Below are positions 28,157-37,596 of a stretch of 64,000 nt of DNA, in pieces. Every line of letters starts with the position of its first letter. Position 1 is the stretch's first letter. Under the pieces are notes generated by a model. The model searched no databases and was not told the DNA's origin. It worked only from the letters and a program-made list of their open reading frames with translations. Source of the stretch: Cutibacterium porci. Lineage in GTDB: Bacteria > Actinomycetota > Actinomycetes > Propionibacteriales > Propionibacteriaceae. A program made the position numbers and the translations under genes. The stretch spans positions 248,001 through 312,000 of the forward strand of contig NZ_VUMG01000001.1 in assembly GCF_009696315.1 (NCBI RefSeq), read 5' to 3'.

Positions 28157-28677
28157 TTACCATGGTCGGCAGCTTAATTTCACGTCATGCGAGTTGGGTC
28201 GATTGGGTGTGTCGATGGCGCCAATAATGTCTACATTAACTTGTCCGTGATACCAAGTAAGTTTGTGGCTACGACAGGATACTGATGCTGAGGCTCGTTT
28301 GTCGCCGCTTCCCCCGGCATAGACAGTCACCGGGTTCTTCTTGGTAGGAATCTTGTTCACTTGGACCCACTGCGACCCCTTTTTGGCCCACAGATAAACC
28401 GTAACTCGGGCCTTCATTCCTTTGGAATTATCATCATTATCTAGCCACCATCCATGGACATTGACGCTTCCAGCATGCCTGGATGAATAGTAAGGCTTGT
28501 CTACTTTCGATGTGAAGGGAGCGGCTTTGGATGCGACTTTGGCGGAATCATGTTCGGGTCGTAGTTACCATGAGCCACTGTTGCGTCGACTCTGCGTGTT
28601 TGCTCTTCGCAGGTCGTTACCGGCTTCTCAAACTCGTCTCGGAGGTAGCTGAGAGAGTAGCCCGTGCCCAGCGTCAC
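28157..28677 (-). pseudogene. Frameshifted unknown protein gene
   Basis: The minus strand reads VTLGTGYSLSYLRDEF from a GTG at 28677 and on to GNYDPNMIPPK near 28530, where that frame soon stops. A second frame takes over at about the same place (ASKAAPFTSKVDKPYYSS) and runs to the TAA at 28157, ending SCRPW. Together they read as one protein of about 170 residues, so I infer a one-base indel near 28530-28545. An ATG at 28417 could give an 86-residue C-terminal product. Cysteines and Tyr/Gly-rich texture suggest an extracytoplasmic protein, but no signal peptide is visible. Family unknown. Confidence 0.6.
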
Positions 28678-29000
28678 TGCCGAGTATATCTAGGTCACGG
28701 ACTGCTTTCTGTGGGGCATCATGCGTGACCTGGAACAGGGCGACTCGATCTATCGCCCCCGGGTGCTGCACCAGAGACCAGCGAGTTCTAACTGTTTGAA
28801 CGAGGAACCACCTTCTATTACTGACAGCACAACCCCTCAGGTGATCGCTAGAGATCTCTCTCAGAGGAATGGAGGCCCTGTTTCACGTCGCCTTGACGGG
28901 CCCGCTTTCATCAGGACACGACGGTCTCTCGCGAGCAACACGGCCGGAGCTACTGACTCTGCCTGCCACCCATTCCACTGGTCGCATTAAAGTAGTGCGG
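28678..29000. other. Intergenic region without a supportable gene
   Basis: About 320 bases between the frameshifted gene and the unknown gene at 29001. No frame on either strand looks like protein, and no RNA or strong terminator was seen. Probably degenerate sequence. Confidence 0.45.
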
Positions 29001-29672
29001 TCAGATCGCCCGCCCGAACGCGGCCGTGTGGCGGATGCGGGGGCGCATCGCCGTGGTAGTAATTTCGTAGGTACACAGCGCCGCATCGGGGAAGGCCCAT
29101 GTGATTGGAGCGAGTTGTTGGTGGCTCCAGGTCACGAGATCTTTGGGGTGCTCGATGGGGCCGCGGAAGTGGAGCAGGGACACGTACCAGAGATCTCGGG
29201 GGCTGAGGATGCCTTCTCGGTAGGCGTTGCGTCCGAGCTCGTGGCCGAGCGTGTAGGTGCGGAACTCATCGGCGTCCGGGCTGGTGGGATGCAGGAGCGC
29301 AAGAACGCCGCCGGGGGTTATTAGGAGGCGCTCAAGTTTCATGAACAAGGGCGCGTGGTGAGCACAAGCTCGGTCAAGTGCGCCCGCGCAACTGACCGCG
29401 AATGGATCTTGTGGTGGCACTGGTCGCCGGTTCTCTAGCGCCCGGACGGTGACATGTGCACAGCCCACAGCCCCACTGTGCAAGTGGTCAGTCCCGGCGA
29501 GGTAGATAGCTTCCTGTGTTAAGGCGGCCAGAACGCTCTCTGCAGGTGGTGGAGGCATCAGGACGATACTCAGTGGCCAGCGTCCCGCCCCGTCATGGAC
29601 TGGCGGTTCGATGGTGTGGGCGCTGGTGGCTACCGCTCGCTCACCCTGAGTTTGCAAAGTTGTGACGTCCAC
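29001..29672 (-). CDS. Hypothetical protein, possibly 2H-phosphoesterase-like
   Basis: 223 residues from a GTG at 29672. No signal peptide or membrane segment. The first part (WPLSIVLMPPPP, then CAHVTVRALE with an H-x-T motif) resembles the first half of LigT-like 2H phosphoesterases. The expected second H-x-[ST] motif is not clear; WYVSLLHFRGP is the nearest segment and would be degenerate. So the fold is a guess and activity doubtful. The gene lies alone in a decayed region, and its ribosome site is weak. Confidence 0.5.
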   Translation of the reverse strand: MDVTTLQTQGERAVATSAHTIEPPVHDGAGRWPLSIVLMPPPPAESVLAALTQEAIYLAGTDHLHSGAVGCAHVTVRALENRRPVPPQDPFAVSCAGALDRACAHHAPLFMKLERLLITPGGVLALLHPTSPDADEFRTYTLGHELGRNAYREGILSPRDLWYVSLLHFRGPIEHPKDLVTWSHQQLAPITWAFPDAALCTYEITTTAMRPRIRHTAAFGRAI

Positions 29673-30291
29673 GGTCTTCTGCTCTCTCGATCAGGCTACT
29701 TGGAACATGTCTGGACGAGTAGGCGGTGCAGGTCGACAAGGTCGTGACATACGACGTCGGCATCCCTGCGTCCTCCGACAGCTACGACTACGGTGCCGGC
29801 GCTGCGTGCTGCCGCGAGGCCGGACGCTAGGTGGGTGTGAGGCTCCCCAGTCCTGTAGATGCGGCTCCGGTATCTACTAGCTGCTTCACAAGATGTTCAT
29901 CCAAGGCGACAGATCCTTGCTTGACGCTGCAGGCTGACTGGTGTGTGTGCCGTGGGCTTGAGCAAAGCTGTACGCAACGCGTTCACAGTTTTTTGTCCGG
30001 GGCAGAGCGTAATCTTCACCGATTCTTATCATAACCGATGATAACTGTTGCCACTGCTGATGCGGGCATTTCTTGATTGGACCGGACGGCACTTCGCGGG
30101 TATCCGGGCGCAAAGTCTGACGTCAACTCAGTATCGCCATAGTCGCCACACTGCTGGATCCAAGGCATCGCATCATACGAGTGACCTACGAACAGCAGCA
30201 CCCCACTTCTGTATGTCCAATATGCGAACACCCGTCTGGCCTGCGGTTGCATCCAGGAATGTTAAGAACTTAACAGAGAGTGAGGGGAGAT
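29673..30291. other. Long spacer with possible HAD-hydrolase remnant
   Basis: About 620 bases without an intact gene. On the minus strand 29696-29848 reads HLASGLAAARSAGTVVVAV, then HDLVDLHRLL and a stop, like the C-terminus of a HAD-family phosphatase. Upstream the frame is broken (another frame reads DEHLVKQLVDTGAAS). I take it as a decayed fragment, with low certainty. The remainder, 29900-30270, shows nothing I can name; the AT-rich part before 30280 probably holds the promoter of the amidohydrolase gene. Confidence 0.35.
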
Positions 30292-31485
30292 ATGAATAGC
30301 AGGTTTCTAGACGCCATGGAAGATGATCTTGTCGCGTTGCGACATGAGCTGCATGGCATGCCGGAGCTTGGTCTCCATCTGCCTCGTACCCAGGCGCGAC
30401 TGCTACGGGAGCTCGAGGGGCTTCCGCTAGAGATCAGCACTGGAAAGGAGTTGACGTCGATCACGGCGGTACTGCGTGGACGCGGTACCCCGGCTGGGGA
30501 GCGCCGTGCAGTGTTGTTACGTGCCGACATGGACGCTCTTCCGGTAAAGGAACGCACTGGGTTGAGCTGGGCCAGCACAAACGGCAGTATGCACGCTTGC
30601 GGTCATGATTGCCACATGACCTGCTTGGTCGGGGCCGTGCGTGGGTTATGTGAGCGTATCGATGATCTCCCTGGCGATGTCGTCTTCATGTTCCAGCCGG
30701 GAGAGGAAGGCCAGGCTGGCGCCCGACGAATGATAAAGGAAGGAGTTCTGGAAGCATCCGGGCACCGTGTCGACGCCGCCTATGCCCTTCACGTGTGGTC
30801 CGGCATGGACCACGCCGGGACCTATCATTGCCGTCCGGGCACCATTATGGCGTCCAGCGATGACCTCACCGTCATCTTCGAGGGTCGGGGCGGGCATGGT
30901 TCGGCACCCCACCTGACCCACGATCCGGTGCCGGCCGCGGCAGAGTTCGTGCTCGCCCTGCACACCATGGTCGCCCGACGCTTCAACATCTTCGACCCGG
31001 TCGTCGTCACCGCAGGGCACCTCGAGGCTGGGACGGCTCGCAATGTCATCCCTGAGGACGCCACCGTCGAGGCCACTCTGCGCGCGTTCTCCTCCGGGGC
31101 CCGCGAGAAGCTCTTCTCTCTCATCCCGGAGGTCGCCTACGGTGTGGCTCGTGCTCACGGAGTCACCGCCCACATCAACCTCGATCCTCTTTACCCGACG
31201 ACCGTCAACCATCCCGACAGCGTCGAGGCGGTGCGACGCAGTGTCACTGAACTCTTCGGATCCGAATCCTGGGTGAACATGCCAGTTCCGATGGGAGCTG
31301 CGGAGGACTTCTCCCTGGTCCTCCAGGAGGTCCCAGGCGCTTTCATCATCCTCCCGGCCACCAAGCCGGGCACTGACCCCGCCGATGCCCAGGGCAATCA
31401 CTCGGCACACGCCTACTACGACGACTCCGTTCTGGTCTCCGGCGCCACACTGCTGGCCGACCTGGCGGTGCGTGAACTCTACTGA
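30292..31485 (+). CDS. M20-family amidohydrolase (N-acyl amino acid hydrolase type)
   Basis: A metallopeptidase-fold enzyme of about 397 residues, cytoplasmic. Metal-ligand motifs are visible: RADMDALPVKE, HACGHDCHMT, FQPGEEGQAGARRM and the late NHSAHAYYDD. The dimerization insert starts at VIFEGRGGHGSAPH. Relatives release the acyl or aryl group from N-substituted amino acids (hippurate, IAA-amino acids, N-acyl-glutamine). The start at 30292 has GAGGGGA just upstream; a GTG at 30280 is possible. The transporter gene follows after 24 bases. Codons are more GC-ended than in the neighbours. Confidence 0.88.
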   Translation: MNSRFLDAMEDDLVALRHELHGMPELGLHLPRTQARLLRELEGLPLEISTGKELTSITAVLRGRGTPAGERRAVLLRADMDALPVKERTGLSWASTNGSMHACGHDCHMTCLVGAVRGLCERIDDLPGDVVFMFQPGEEGQAGARRMIKEGVLEASGHRVDAAYALHVWSGMDHAGTYHCRPGTIMASSDDLTVIFEGRGGHGSAPHLTHDPVPAAAEFVLALHTMVARRFNIFDPVVVTAGHLEAGTARNVIPEDATVEATLRAFSSGAREKLFSLIPEVAYGVARAHGVTAHINLDPLYPTTVNHPDSVEAVRRSVTELFGSESWVNMPVPMGAAEDFSLVLQEVPGAFIILPATKPGTDPADAQGNHSAHAYYDDSVLVSGATLLADLAVRELY

Positions 31486-31509
31486 CCCCCATACAATAAG
31501 GAGGCCACC

Positions 31510-32826
31510 ATGTCCGACGGACCCATCACAGCAACCTCGGTTGACAATCCGACTCACCTGGTCAAGAACCAGTCGGTCGTCAAGACCCTCGCTGGAACAG
31601 GAATCGGCAACGCGCTGGAATGGTACGACTGGAACGTCTACGCCAGCTTCGCTGTCTTCATCTCGACCCAGTTTTTCGACAGCAGTGACAAGACCTCGGC
31701 CTTCCTGTCGACGATGGCAATCTTCGCCGTCGGCTTCGTCGCCAGGCCCGTCGGTGGCGCATTCTTCGGATGGCTCGCCGACAAGATCGGTCGCAAGCAC
31801 TCACTGGCCTTTGCCGTCATCTTCGCATCGGTCGGTTCCCTCATCATCGCCTTGTCCCCGACCTACAACCAGATTGGCGCATGGGCATCGGTGCTGCTGG
31901 TGATTGCCCGGCTCATCCAGGGCCTCGCCCACGGCGGTGAGCTGCCAGCCGCCCAGACCTACCTGTCCGAGATGGCGCCGGACAACCGCCGCGGATTGTG
32001 GGCCTCAGCGATCTACATCACCGGTACCGCCGGCATGATCCTCGGCCTGCTACTCGGCGTCATCCTGCGTGACATCCTGTCCGACCATGCCCTGGAGACC
32101 TGGGGCTGGCGCATCCCCTTCGCCCTTGGTGCAGTGCTCGGCCTGATCGCCCTGTGGATCCGAAGCAGTATGCACGAGACTGAGGTCTTCGACCAGGACG
32201 AGGAGATCACCGAGCATCACCTGTGGCGCGGCGTTCTCCAGAACTGGCGCACGGGCATCAAGGTCATTGGTATGACCTGTGGGCTGACCGTTGCCTACTA
32301 CATCTGGTCGGTCTCCACAGCCGCGGTCGCAGAGAAGAATCTCGGTTACTCCACCAACGCCGCCTTCGGTGCCTCTCTCATTGGCAACATCGTCTTCTGT
32401 CTATCGCTGCCGCTGTGGGGCATTTTTTCCGACAAGTTCGGACGCAAGACCAACATGCTCGTCGCTCTCATCGGCGTGGCCGTCCTCTACGTGCCACTCA
32501 ACGAGTTCGTGCGCGGCGGCAACGAGATGTGGCGTCTCGTCGTTGCGATCAGCGTCATGCTCATATTGCTTGGTGCCTACCTGGGCATTGCGCCAGCGGC
32601 CTACGCTGAGCTCTTCCCAACGAAGGTACGCGCGACTGGCTTTGGCATCCCTTACGCTATCGCCATTGCTTTGTTTGGAGGCACTGCCCCCTACATCATG
32701 TCGGCCTGGGCCGAGACGCCGAATCGGTTCGTCATATACGTCATTATTCTGCTGGTGATTTCGGCGTTGACGGTCCTGACGTTGCCCGAGACGAAGGGTA
32801 AGGACTTACACCACGAGCGCGTTTAA
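31510..32826 (+). CDS. MHS-family MFS transporter
   Basis: A 438-residue, 12-segment transporter of the metabolite:H+ symporter group (ShiA, KgtP, ProP relatives). Hallmarks are the start TGIGNALEWYDWNVY, the loop motif GWLADKIGRKHSL, RLIQGLAHGGELPAAQTYL in TM4-5 and the second-half repeat FSDKFGRKTN. AAGGAGG lies just before the ATG. As partner of the M20 hydrolase it probably imports the substrate, an organic acid or N-acyl amino acid; the exact compound is unknown. Confidence 0.9.
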   Translation: MSDGPITATSVDNPTHLVKNQSVVKTLAGTGIGNALEWYDWNVYASFAVFISTQFFDSSDKTSAFLSTMAIFAVGFVARPVGGAFFGWLADKIGRKHSLAFAVIFASVGSLIIALSPTYNQIGAWASVLLVIARLIQGLAHGGELPAAQTYLSEMAPDNRRGLWASAIYITGTAGMILGLLLGVILRDILSDHALETWGWRIPFALGAVLGLIALWIRSSMHETEVFDQDEEITEHHLWRGVLQNWRTGIKVIGMTCGLTVAYYIWSVSTAAVAEKNLGYSTNAAFGASLIGNIVFCLSLPLWGIFSDKFGRKTNMLVALIGVAVLYVPLNEFVRGGNEMWRLVVAISVMLILLGAYLGIAPAAYAELFPTKVRATGFGIPYAIAIALFGGTAPYIMSAWAETPNRFVIYVIILLVISALTVLTLPETKGKDLHHERV

Positions 32827-32848
32827 TGGCTCGCGGATGCTCCTGTTG

Positions 32849-32882
32849 ACACATCCGTCCGGTTATTGCCGGGCGGATGTGT
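32849..32882 (+). terminator. Terminator of the M20-MHS operon
   Basis: A 14-base stem (32849-32862 with 32869-32882; one G-T pair) and a TTATTG loop, followed by a T-containing run. It closes the two-gene unit. Confidence 0.8.
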
Positions 32883-32970
32883 ATTTGTGGGACGCATGTC
32901 AGAAAGGACCTCCCATCATTTACTATGCCCGCCATGGACGCCACAGCGGCGTCAAGTTGGGAGCAACTGC

Positions 32971-34425
32971 ATGATTCACGTGTCACAGCGACGGCTTATG
33001 GGCGCCGTGCTGACCGTCTTGATAGGCCTAGCGACCCTTATGGGGCTTGGGCCTGACCAGGCTCACGCCGATCAAGCGTCGGTTAAGGGTAAGACGTTCA
33101 TCATTGCCACCGACACCACCTTTGCACCATTTGAATATCGAGATGCCTCAGGTGAGATGGTCGGTATTGACATGGACCTTATCCACGAGATCGCTACCCG
33201 CGAGGGGTTCAAGGTCGACATCAAAGCCATCGGCTTCGACGCTGCGTTGCAGGCCGTTCAGGCAAAACAGGCCGACGCCGTGTTGTCTGGGATGACTATC
33301 ACTGACGAGCGTAAGAAGATTTTTGACTTCTCCGATCCTTACTTCCAATCTGGCGTCCAGATGGCCGTCAAGAAGGATTCGGATATCTCCGGGTACAAGG
33401 ATCTCAAAGGCAAGACTGTAGTAGGTAAGACCGGTGCTGAGGGGCTGGCCTACGCCAAGTCCATTTCGACGAAGTACGGGTTTACGGTCAAGGCCCTCGA
33501 CAAGGCTGACACCATGTATTCTGAAGTGCAGACCGGCAACGCCGCGGCTGTTTTTGACGATTATCCGGTGCTCGCCTACGGCATTGCTCAGGGAAATGGC
33601 CTTAAGACCGTTACGCCAAAAGTCGCAGGCGGCTCTTACGGATTTGCCGTCCTTAAAGGCGATAACGGTGACCTCATGAAAGCCTTCAATAAGGGCTTGT
33701 CAGGTATGAAGGCTGACGGTACGTACGACAAGATCGTCGATAAGTACCTCAAATCCTCTCATTCTGAGGCAGATGATTCTTTCTGGCAGCTATTTGTTAG
33801 TAGCTTCCCTGCCCTGATGAAGGGCCTGGGCATGACCCTGGCCGCAACTGTGTTGAGCTTACTGTTCGCATCAATCCTCGGCGTTATCTTCGGATTCTGT
33901 AAGGTTTCCGGAATCGGGATTCTTAAGGTGATAGCCGCGATTTACGTCGACGTCTTCCGAGGTACGCCGTTGCTAGTGCAGGCCTTCTTCTTTTATTTCG
34001 GTTTGCCGACGGTGACCGGGATTAAAATTAGTGTGCTCACAGCGGGCGTTCTGACTCTATCTCTCAACGCCGGTGCGTACATGACCGAGATCGTGCGTGG
34101 CGGCATCCAATCTGTGGACCCCGGGCAGATGGAGGCATCGAGATCGTTGGGCCTAAACTGGATGCAGTCAATGCGTAGGGTCATCGTCCCCCAAGCGGTT
34201 AAGATTAGTACCCCCGCTGTGATCAACCAGTTTGTTATAAGCCTCAAGGATACGTCTTTGTTGGCCGTTATCGGATTTGCTGAACTGACTTACCAGGGCC
34301 AGCAAATCATCGCCCGGAACTTCCGGTCGTTCGATATATGGATCATGGTTGGCATTATTTACTTCATCGTCATCTTCGCCTTGACGAAGCTGTCGAACTT
34401 CGTCGATCGGAAGGTGAACAAGTGA
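32971..34425 (+). CDS. Amino-acid ABC transporter, fused binding protein and permease
   Basis: 484 residues. A signal peptide ends near AHA-DQ. A polar amino-acid binding domain ([21 protein letters not shown]) follows, to about residue 265. Then comes a His/Glu/Gln/Arg/opine-type permease domain with about five membrane segments. Its EAA region contains [21 protein letters not shown]. Such GlnH-GlnP fusions are common in Gram-positives. The ATG at 32971 has GGGAG upstream. The ATPase gene overlaps its stop. Likely substrate glutamine, glutamate or another polar amino acid. Confidence 0.92.
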   Translation: MIHVSQRRLMGAVLTVLIGLATLMGLGPDQAHADQASVKGKTFIIATDTTFAPFEYRDASGEMVGIDMDLIHEIATREGFKVDIKAIGFDAALQAVQAKQADAVLSGMTITDERKKIFDFSDPYFQSGVQMAVKKDSDISGYKDLKGKTVVGKTGAEGLAYAKSISTKYGFTVKALDKADTMYSEVQTGNAAAVFDDYPVLAYGIAQGNGLKTVTPKVAGGSYGFAVLKGDNGDLMKAFNKGLSGMKADGTYDKIVDKYLKSSHSEADDSFWQLFVSSFPALMKGLGMTLAATVLSLLFASILGVIFGFCKVSGIGILKVIAAIYVDVFRGTPLLVQAFFFYFGLPTVTGIKISVLTAGVLTLSLNAGAYMTEIVRGGIQSVDPGQMEASRSLGLNWMQSMRRVIVPQAVKISTPAVINQFVISLKDTSLLAVIGFAELTYQGQQIIARNFRSFDIWIMVGIIYFIVIFALTKLSNFVDRKVNK

Positions 34426-35174
34426 CCACTGAAACTACATATGACGGCCCCATGATCGAGGTCATAGATCTCCACAAATCCTTTGGTGAGGTTGAGGTTC
34501 TTAAGGGAATATCCGCCACTATTACCAAGGGTGAGGTGTTGTCGATCATCGGCCCCTCTGGATCAGGAAAGTCTACGTTCTTGCGTTGCCTTAACTTGTT
34601 GGAGGAGGTGACGAGCGGTACCGTCAAAGTGGAGGGGCAGGACCTCACTGCTAAAGGCACCGACATTAATAAGGTGCGTCAGAAGGTTGGAATGGTTTTT
34701 CAGCACTTCAATCTTTTCCCCAACATGACGGTCGTTGAGAACATCATGCTTGCCCCGGTGCAGCTGAAGAAGGTCAACAAGACGGATGCTGCCGAGCGCG
34801 CCCACCGGATGCTCGAGCGGGTGCACATGGCTGACAAAGCCGACGCCCGTCCGTCTCAACTCTCGGGTGGTCAAAAACAGCGCGTCGCGATTGCACGGGC
34901 TCTAGCCATGAACCCCGATGTCATGCTCTTCGATGAACCGACCTCGGCCCTCGATCCGGAGATGGTCGGTGAGGTCCTTGACGTTATGAGGGATCTCGCT
35001 GTGGGAGGGATGACGATGGTCGTCGTCACCCACGAGATGGGATTCGCTCGCGAGGTGGCTGACCGTCTGATGTTTATGTCCGACGGCTACCTGGTGGAGG
35101 AGGGAGACCCCGTCGAGGTGCTTGCTCATCCCCAGCAAGAGAGGACGAAGAACTTCCTGTCGAAGGTGTTGTAA
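34422..35174 (+). CDS. Amino-acid ABC transporter ATP-binding protein
   Basis: A 250-residue GlnQ-type ATPase. Walker [10 protein letters not shown] near residue 43, Q-loop [14 protein letters not shown], signature LSGGQKQR, Walker [16 protein letters not shown] and H-loop VVTHEMGFA are all intact. The GTG start overlaps the stop of the fused transporter gene (GTGA). It energises that transporter. A hairpin follows. Confidence 0.93.
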   Translation: MTTETTYDGPMIEVIDLHKSFGEVEVLKGISATITKGEVLSIIGPSGSGKSTFLRCLNLLEEVTSGTVKVEGQDLTAKGTDINKVRQKVGMVFQHFNLFPNMTVVENIMLAPVQLKKVNKTDAAERAHRMLERVHMADKADARPSQLSGGQKQRVAIARALAMNPDVMLFDEPTSALDPEMVGEVLDVMRDLAVGGMTMVVVTHEMGFAREVADRLMFMSDGYLVEEGDPVEVLAHPQQERTKNFLSKVL

Positions 35175-35192
35175 GACAGTTCTGAGTTCACA

Positions 35193-35222
35193 CGTGGCGA
35201 CGCTCCCGGGGCGTCGCCACGT
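35193..35222 (+). terminator. Terminator of the amino-acid ABC operon
   Basis: A GC-rich 12-base stem, ACGTGGCGACGC paired with GCGTCGCCACGT, with a short loop about 18 bases after the ATPase gene. The 3' coordinate is approximate. Confidence 0.7.
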
Positions 35223-35431
35223 CTATGTTCGGGGCGCTACCGGTGGGTGAGACGGGTGCCTGAGACTGTGTGGTAATTCGGTTGCGGACGCTTGGTGTTG
35301 CTGCCTACGGTGGCAGCGGAACCAATAAGGAACCGATTTACCACCGCAATGTCGGATGCCGCCAGACGAAACAGCGTCAGCCGGGGCGTCAGGGTGTGAA
35401 AGAGTTCCCGAAACGACGATGGGAGGACGAC

Positions 35432-36490
35432 GTGGGCCAGGGCCGACGCGATGTTGTTCAAGGACTTCCGCTCTACCAGCAAGGTGCCGCTGTCGGTGAG
35501 GGGGCCGTCAAGCTGTCGTCTAACGAGAACCCTTTCGAACCACTGCCGAGCGTCGTCGAGGCGGTCTCCCAAATGTTGTCGGGATTCAACCGGTACCCGT
35601 CAATGGGCGCTGAGGATGTGCGCACGGCCATCGCTGAGCATGTTGGCGTGGACATGCGCCACGTGGCCGTCGGGGCCGGGTCGACCGAGGTTGCCAGCCA
35701 ACTCATGCATGCCCTGTGTGGTGCTGGTGACGAGGTTGTCTTCCCGTGGCGCTCCTTCGAGGCCTACCCAATCCTGACCCAGGTTGCCGGGGCCACCCCT
35801 GTCCCGGTGCCGTTGACGAAGGATCTGCGTCACGACCTTGACGCTATGGCTGACGCGATCACCGATCGTACCCGACTTATCTTCCTGTGCACCCCCAACA
35901 ACCCGACGGGAACAGTCCTGCACGCCGACGAAGTGGAGGAGTTCTTAGCGAAAGTGCCGCAGGATGTGGTTGTCGTCATGGATGAGGCCTATTGCCATTT
36001 CAACCGCGACACTGACGCCGTTGATGGGCTGGCCCTTCTCGATGGTCATCCCAATGTTGTTGCGCTGCGCACTTTCTCCAAGGCCTATGGGCTAGCGGGG
36101 CTGCGCATCGGTTTCGCCATCTCCAGCATCGAGATCAGTGACGATCTGCGTCGCGTCGCCACGCCGTTTACGGTGACGTCCTTGGCTCAGCAGGCCGCCA
36201 TTGCATCCTTAGCTGTCGAGGACGAGCTCAATGAGAGGGTCGACCGAATTGTCGCCGAGCGCATCAGGGTTTTTGACGAACTAACCCGTCAGGGCTGGCC
36301 AGTTCTGCCGTCCCAGGCGAATTTCCTCTGGTTGGCCACGGGTGACGACACCGATCGGATCGACGGGGTGATGGTTTCCCACGGCGTTTTTGCACGCTGC
36401 TGGAGCGGCGAGGGAATTCGTGTGTCAATCGGGTCTCCTGACGAGAACGACCGTGCAATCGAGGCGCTATCCCAGGCCATCAAGGGCTGA
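35432..36490 (+). CDS. Histidinol-phosphate/aromatic aminotransferase
   Basis: A PLP-dependent class I/II aminotransferase of 352 residues. The GTG at 35432 follows GGGAGG and gives a start with KLSSNENPFEP, the family's N-terminal signature. The PLP lysine is in TFSKAYGLAGLRIGF, and CTPNNPTGT and MDEAYCHF line the cofactor pocket. Actinobacterial members this size act as HisC or as aromatic aminotransferase (Pat). No other his gene is nearby, so Pat is at least as likely. Confidence 0.88.
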   Translation: MGQGRRDVVQGLPLYQQGAAVGEGAVKLSSNENPFEPLPSVVEAVSQMLSGFNRYPSMGAEDVRTAIAEHVGVDMRHVAVGAGSTEVASQLMHALCGAGDEVVFPWRSFEAYPILTQVAGATPVPVPLTKDLRHDLDAMADAITDRTRLIFLCTPNNPTGTVLHADEVEEFLAKVPQDVVVVMDEAYCHFNRDTDAVDGLALLDGHPNVVALRTFSKAYGLAGLRIGFAISSIEISDDLRRVATPFTVTSLAQQAAIASLAVEDELNERVDRIVAERIRVFDELTRQGWPVLPSQANFLWLATGDDTDRIDGVMVSHGVFARCWSGEGIRVSIGSPDENDRAIEALSQAIKG

Positions 36491-36493
36491 GGC

Positions 36494-37372
36494 TCAGACT
36501 CCCAGGAAGTCCCGCCACTGCGGCAGCTCGGAGTTCACTTGTGCCATTCCAAGAGCGTAGGCCTGACGCAGTTTGGTAACGTTCTTTTCCTTATTGGTCA
36601 CGGGCATAACGCGTGGATAGAAGACGTAGGCCTTCCCGTCTGCCTCAAGGTCGCGCAACATCTCGCGGGTGGCGTTGTACCTGGCCGGTCGAGTGATGAT
36701 GGCTTCGGCGACGGCAGGACGATGCCTAAATAATCGCCGAAGCGTTTGAGGACGTTTCACGTCGTTTTTGACGTAGTCGCGAGGTCGGGTACAGACGACG
36801 AAGAACCGGTCGTAGCCGTCGAGGCGGGCGCCGTCGATGGGAATACCCCCAGCTTCCCCCAAGGCTCCGTCGACGTATTCGACACCATTGATGGTTACCG
36901 GAGGCATGAATCCGGGCATGGTTGAGGAGGCGCGCACCCGCACCATGAGGTCATCCATTGTTGCGACGTCCTCGCGGGTGAACCATTCCTGCTTGCCGTC
37001 GCTGGTACGGGTAGCACCAATGCGGAAGGCTTGGCGCGACGCGCGGAACGTGGCGAAGTCGAAGGGGAGGGCCTGGTGGGGTTCGGCGGTGCGCTGGTAG
37101 ATGTATTCGGCATCGAAGTAACCACGTCCTGCCAGCCAGGTACCAAGGTTGCCAAATCGGGGGTCCGCGGCGAAATCCGTGAAGCTCAGGCGGGTCCTTT
37201 CAGGATCACGGGAAATGTAGTTTGCGGTGAGGCTGGACCCGGCAGAAATACCGCATACCTGCGGGAACTCCCAGCCTAGCCCGAGCAACTTGACGACGAC
37301 GGCGCTGGTGTAGGCGGCGCGCATGCCGCCGCCTTCAAGAACCAAAGCTGTACCGTCTATAGAAGTCGTCAT
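36494..37372 (-). CDS. Patatin-like phospholipase family protein
   Basis: About 292 residues. LVLEGGGMRAAYTSAV is the oxyanion glycine block. GISAGSS is the nucleophile elbow with the active serine, and DGALGEAGGIP carries the catalytic aspartate. Relatives hydrolyse acyl ester bonds in lipids. No signal peptide is visible, so it is probably cytoplasmic. The ATG at 37372 is preferred to a longer TTG start at 37420. Its stop is four bases from the stop of the convergent aminotransferase gene. Confidence 0.88.
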   Translation of the reverse strand: MTTSIDGTALVLEGGGMRAAYTSAVVVKLLGLGWEFPQVCGISAGSSLTANYISRDPERTRLSFTDFAADPRFGNLGTWLAGRGYFDAEYIYQRTAEPHQALPFDFATFRASRQAFRIGATRTSDGKQEWFTREDVATMDDLMVRVRASSTMPGFMPPVTINGVEYVDGALGEAGGIPIDGARLDGYDRFFVVCTRPRDYVKNDVKRPQTLRRLFRHRPAVAEAIITRPARYNATREMLRDLEADGKAYVFYPRVMPVTNKEKNVTKLRQAYALGMAQVNSELPQWRDFLGV

Positions 37373-37596
37373 AGGTCCCAGCCTGCCACGTGGTGAGTTG
37401 TTGTGGACAGGTAAAGTCAAGGGCGTGACTCCACCGCGCGGTATTTCTCCTTGCGATGGCAGAATGGGTCATTGTGTCAATGCCGTCGGATATCGGGAAT
37501 GTGGCAGGATCCCACAGACATGATCGTGGCAGGGGCGTCGCTAGAGCCCAGTGACCATGGCTTTGCTGCGTGACGACGTGTGATGGAGGTGAGGAC

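Larger units (their letters stand above)
25830..28163 (-). pseudogene. Unknown gene broken by IS110 insertion and a stop codon
   Basis: The minus strand starts at the ATG at 28163 (MVKEQRPCIIGNVAIS) and stays open to about 28011 (SHGYFDPL). The IS110 element follows. On its far side the frame resumes (PPLENREYLIEEPIGVVV) and runs to a TAA at 26082. Directly after the TAA the same frame continues as TPIETQRYSAWTLEEL for about 80 more codons to 25830. So the gene seems interrupted twice, by insertion and by nonsense. I do not recognise the family; it has no membrane or signal features. Its start overlaps the stop of the next broken gene (ATGGTAA). Confidence 0.7.

Noticed and set aside
29886-30113. 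Minus-strand open frame of 75 codons in the spacer before the amidohydrolase
   Set aside because: No ribosome site, no recognizable motif, and composition unlike neighbouring proteins. Probably chance.
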